From M3007 sp032115775 (GTDB lineage Bacteria; Bacteroidota; Bacteroidia; Chitinophagales; Saprospiraceae), in contig JAUMBL010000010.1 in assembly GCA_032115775.1 (NCBI GenBank), positions 1-6,970 on the forward strand: a DNA stretch of 6,970 bases, in the 5' to 3' direction. Shown piece by piece: positions 5,277 to 6,970 of this stretch (within the stretch, counting starts at the first letter, position 1; each line of letters begins with the position of its first letter). Below the pieces are notes generated by a model. It made no database searches, had not been told where the DNA came from, and worked only from the letters and a program-made list of their open reading frames with translations. The position numbers and the translations under genes are program-made.

Positions 5277-5317
5277 AAAAAAAACGGCGTGGCGGTTACG
5301 AACCGACCACGCCGTTT
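5277..5317 (-). terminator. Strong intrinsic terminator of xseA, probably bidirectional
   Basis: AAACGGCGTGG (5282-5292) pairs with CCACGCCGTTT (5307-5317), and inside it CGGTT (5293-5297) with AACCG (5301-5305) around a three-base ACG loop, with A5306 bulged: 16 pairs in all. Read on the minus strand, the hairpin runs into eight T (complement of 5277-5284), a textbook Rho-independent terminator for xseA. On the plus strand it is followed by TTTACTATT, so it may also stop tonB transcripts about 70 bases past the tonB stop. The right arm is xseA coding sequence. Confidence 0.88.
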
Positions 5318-6531
5318 ACTATTGAAAGAACCTTGCCGTCCGCTAACTGCGTTTCCAGCAGGTCGCCCTCCTGTAATTCGTGGACGGAACGCACCATCTT
5401 CCCATTTTTTAAGATGATACTAAAGCCTCGCTGCAAGACCAACGCAGGATCTGCCGCCGCGGCGAGCTGCGCAGCCTGGTCGAGTTGAAAGGCAGATCTC
5501 CGGAGGGTATGGCGCGCCAGTCCAGGCAGGGCGGCGTCGGCCTGTTGGAGTCGAAGCCGACCGTTTTGCACGAGGGCGCGGGCGCTCCAGTGGATTTGCG
5601 CGGCCTGATTTTCGAGTTGGAGCGCCTGGTTTTTTAGCAAATAGGCGCCGGTCGCCCGGATTTGATCAGCCAGTTGCAGGATGCTGTTCTCGTAGAGCAG
5701 GTTGTGTTGTATCAGAAAATCCGCAACGGCCGTGGGTGTTTTAAGCGATTTGTGCGACACGAGATCGCAAACAGTCTCGTCGCAGTCGTGTCCGATGCCG
5801 GTGAGCACGGGCAGGGGCGCCAAAGCAACGGCGCGAGCCGCCTGCGGGTGGTCGAACGCCGCCAGGTCGGTGCGGGCGCCGCCGCCGCGGATAATAACAA
5901 TCACGTCAAAGTCGTCGCATCGCGCCGCCACCTCCGCCAGCGCGGCGGGAAGTTCCAGGGCTGTTTGCGGGCCTTGCAGCGCGCTGGTAAACAAACGGCA
6001 GGAAAATGCGTATCCAAAAGGGTTTTCCGCCAGATGCCGGCGAAAATCCTGCCATCCGGCAGCGCCTTCCGAGCTGATCACGGCAATGCGCTGGATCGCT
6101 ACCGGGAGCGGGAGCGCGCGATTGCGTTCCAGTAGTCCTTCCCGACGCAGCGTATCAATGGTTTCCCGGCGCTGCATTTCCAGTCGGCCGAAAGTGTAAG
6201 CCGGCTCGATATCTTCGATGAGGAGTTTGAAGCCGAATCGCTCGTGAAAATCCACGCGCACCAGCAGTTTGATTTCTACGCCCTCGCGGAGCACTTCGTC
6301 GAGTACTTTACCGTGCTCCTGCCGTAGTTTTCGATACTGACCCGCCCAGAGCGCGGCGGACGACTGGGCGATGAGGTCGGATTCGCCCTTCTGTACCAAA
6401 TCCAAGTAAAAGTGCCCGCGGGAATTTTTACAACTGCCCACCTCCGCCCAAATCCAGATCGGATCGCGGAAATTGAGCGTGATCACCCGACGGATGTACT
6501 CATTCAGGTCGTAGAGCGCGATCGGATTCAT
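5296..6531 (-). CDS. xseA: Exodeoxyribonuclease VII large subunit
   Basis: XseA is the catalytic subunit of exonuclease VII, which degrades single-stranded DNA from both ends in mismatch repair and recombination. The 411 residues comprise an N-terminal OB-fold (about 1-110: IWIWAEVGSCKNSRGHFYLD), the catalytic domain with IAVISSEGAAGWQDF (149-163), IIRGGGARTDLAAFD (213-227) and GIGHDCDETVCDLVSH (245-260) followed by KTPT, then a Gln/Ala/Leu-rich helical coiled region (about 275-355) that in the family binds XseB. The C-terminal piece is ALVLQRGFSIILKNGKMVRS and further to the end. It is somewhat shorter than E. coli XseA (456). The core signature reads GHDCDETVCD instead of the common GHETDVTIAD; the Gly-His and spaced acidic residues are kept. 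The ATG at 6531 starts exactly at the OB-fold and overlaps the trpS stop. No xseB follows, since the gene ends inside its terminator. Confidence 0.96.
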   Translation of the reverse strand: MNPIALYDLNEYIRRVITLNFRDPIWIWAEVGSCKNSRGHFYLDLVQKGESDLIAQSSAALWAGQYRKLRQEHGKVLDEVLREGVEIKLLVRVDFHERFGFKLLIEDIEPAYTFGRLEMQRRETIDTLRREGLLERNRALPLPVAIQRIAVISSEGAAGWQDFRRHLAENPFGYAFSCRLFTSALQGPQTALELPAALAEVAARCDDFDVIVIIRGGGARTDLAAFDHPQAARAVALAPLPVLTGIGHDCDETVCDLVSHKSLKTPTAVADFLIQHNLLYENSILQLADQIRATGAYLLKNQALQLENQAAQIHWSARALVQNGRLRLQQADAALPGLARHTLRRSAFQLDQAAQLAAAADPALVLQRGFSIILKNGKMVRSVHELQEGDLLETQLADGKVLSIVNGVVGS

Positions 6532-6970
6532 CGGAGCGCGGGCAGTCCGGCGATTTCGCGCACTTCGCGCAGGGTTTGCTGGGCGCGTTTTCGGATTTCG
6601 GCACTACTTGCCTGGATTTGCGCTTTCACCGCCTTTTTGTCTGCCTGCAGCGTGTGCAAGCGTTCGCGGAAAGCGCCGGTGAGTGCGACGAGGGCATGCG
6701 CCGTCACCTCCTTCAGATCGCTGTATTTGAGCGCGCCGTTGGTGTAATCGGTCATCAACGCGTTGTATGCATCCTGCTGCCCACAGGCGCGGAGGATTTC
6801 GAAGAGATTCTGTACGCCCGGGCTCATTTGCCCGGCCGGCGTTTCGCCGGTATCCGTCACGGCCGATTTAATTTGTTTGCGCACGCGTTCGTCCTCGCCG
6901 AAGAGATTGATATAGTGTTTTTCGCCCAGGCTTTTGCTCATTTTGCGGTTCGGGTCGGCGGGCGACAGGA
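6528..6970 (-). CDS. trpS: Tryptophanyl-tRNA synthetase, C-terminal part (5' truncated)
   Basis: TrpS charges tRNA-Trp with tryptophan using ATP in the cytosol. The frame runs in from the right edge; 146 complete residues are visible, ending at TGA (complement of 6528-6530). It starts LSPADPNRKMSKSLGEKH: KMSKS (visible residues 9-13) is the class I synthetase ATP-loop signature, and the preceding DPNRK context with the following RVRKQIKSAVTDTGE is specific to TrpS (AVTD motif). The rest is the helical C-terminal anticodon-recognition part (NLFEILRACG, YSDLKEVTAHALVALTGAFR) and a Lys/Arg/Glu-rich last helix ending IAGLPALR. About 137 residues after KMSKS agrees with a normal ~330-residue TrpS. 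The HIGH motif lies outside. The stop codon overlaps the xseA start codon (ATGA), so the two genes are probably translationally coupled. Confidence 0.95.
   Translation of the reverse strand, partial: LSPADPNRKMSKSLGEKHYINLFGEDERVRKQIKSAVTDTGETPAGQMSPGVQNLFEILRACGQQDAYNALMTDYTNGALKYSDLKEVTAHALVALTGAFRERLHTLQADKKAVKAQIQASSAEIRKRAQQTLREVREIAGLPALR

Noticed and set aside
4504..5278. Two long minus-strand frames opposite tonB
   Set aside because: They contain poly-Gly or Arg/Trp-rich stretches that are simply the reverse of the proline codons, with no family resemblance.
5217..5417. Small plus-strand frame of 66 codons in the tonB-xseA convergent gap
   Set aside because: It runs through both hairpins and antisense into xseA; no domain, no start context, basic low-complexity product.
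5662..6199. Plus-strand frames opposite xseA
   Set aside because: Arg/Ser/Ala-rich translations without motifs, while the minus-strand XseA is unambiguous.
1..6970. Search for CRISPR arrays, tRNA/rRNA genes, insertion sequences, phage or toxin-antitoxin genes
   Set aside because: No regularly spaced repeats, cloverleaf-type sequence, transposase motifs or flanking terminal repeats were seen by reading. Nearly all of the window outside 1631-2109 is occupied by recognised housekeeping or envelope genes.

Overview
This window looks like chromosomal DNA of a member of the Bacteroidota, probably a Saprospiria- or Chitinophagia-like lineage with moderately high GC. The clues are an ExbB-ExbD-ExbD-TonB gene row with two tandem ExbD genes, a TonB carrying the Bacteroidota-type cytoplasmic motif FDHRNKSYGAY before its membrane anchor, a KdsA with the variant segment KGSYRKANRS, no Shine-Dalgarno sequences before starts but A/T-rich leaders, and promoter-like TTG / TAnnTTTx elements. 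The lineage call is inference from protein sequence, not a database match.

Layout, left to right: (1) 1-699, the 3' end of a gene for a large protein with an outer-membrane beta-barrel-like C-terminus, possibly the C-terminal part of a Bacteroidota M1-type peptidase. (2) 812-1630, kdsA, which makes Kdo-8-phosphate for LPS. (3) 1631-2109, a 479-base AT-rich intergenic stretch with no convincing gene but with inverted repeats, including an imperfect hairpin at 1972-2015, and promoter-like elements. (4) 2110-5209, a four-gene operon exbB, exbD, exbD, tonB with gaps of 50, 61 and 46 bases. It encodes a proton-driven inner-membrane motor that energises TonB-dependent outer-membrane receptors. (5) 5210-5295, a convergent gap, followed by a strong hairpin terminator at 5277-5317 that overlaps the end of the opposing gene. 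(6) 5296-6531 on the minus strand, xseA (exonuclease VII large subunit), overlapping by four bases with (7) the 3' end of trpS (tryptophanyl-tRNA synthetase), which runs off the right edge.

Functionally, the left and middle parts concern the Gram-negative envelope (LPS core sugar, an outer-membrane-like protein, TonB energisation). The right part is a translation/DNA-repair pair that is probably co-transcribed. I see no tRNA, rRNA, CRISPR array, insertion sequence or phage gene, and no clearly novel multi-gene system. The points most worth a second look are the structured leader upstream of exbB, the small hairpins at the junctions of the TonB operon, the two unequal and enlarged ExbD proteins, and the terminator built partly from xseA coding sequence.
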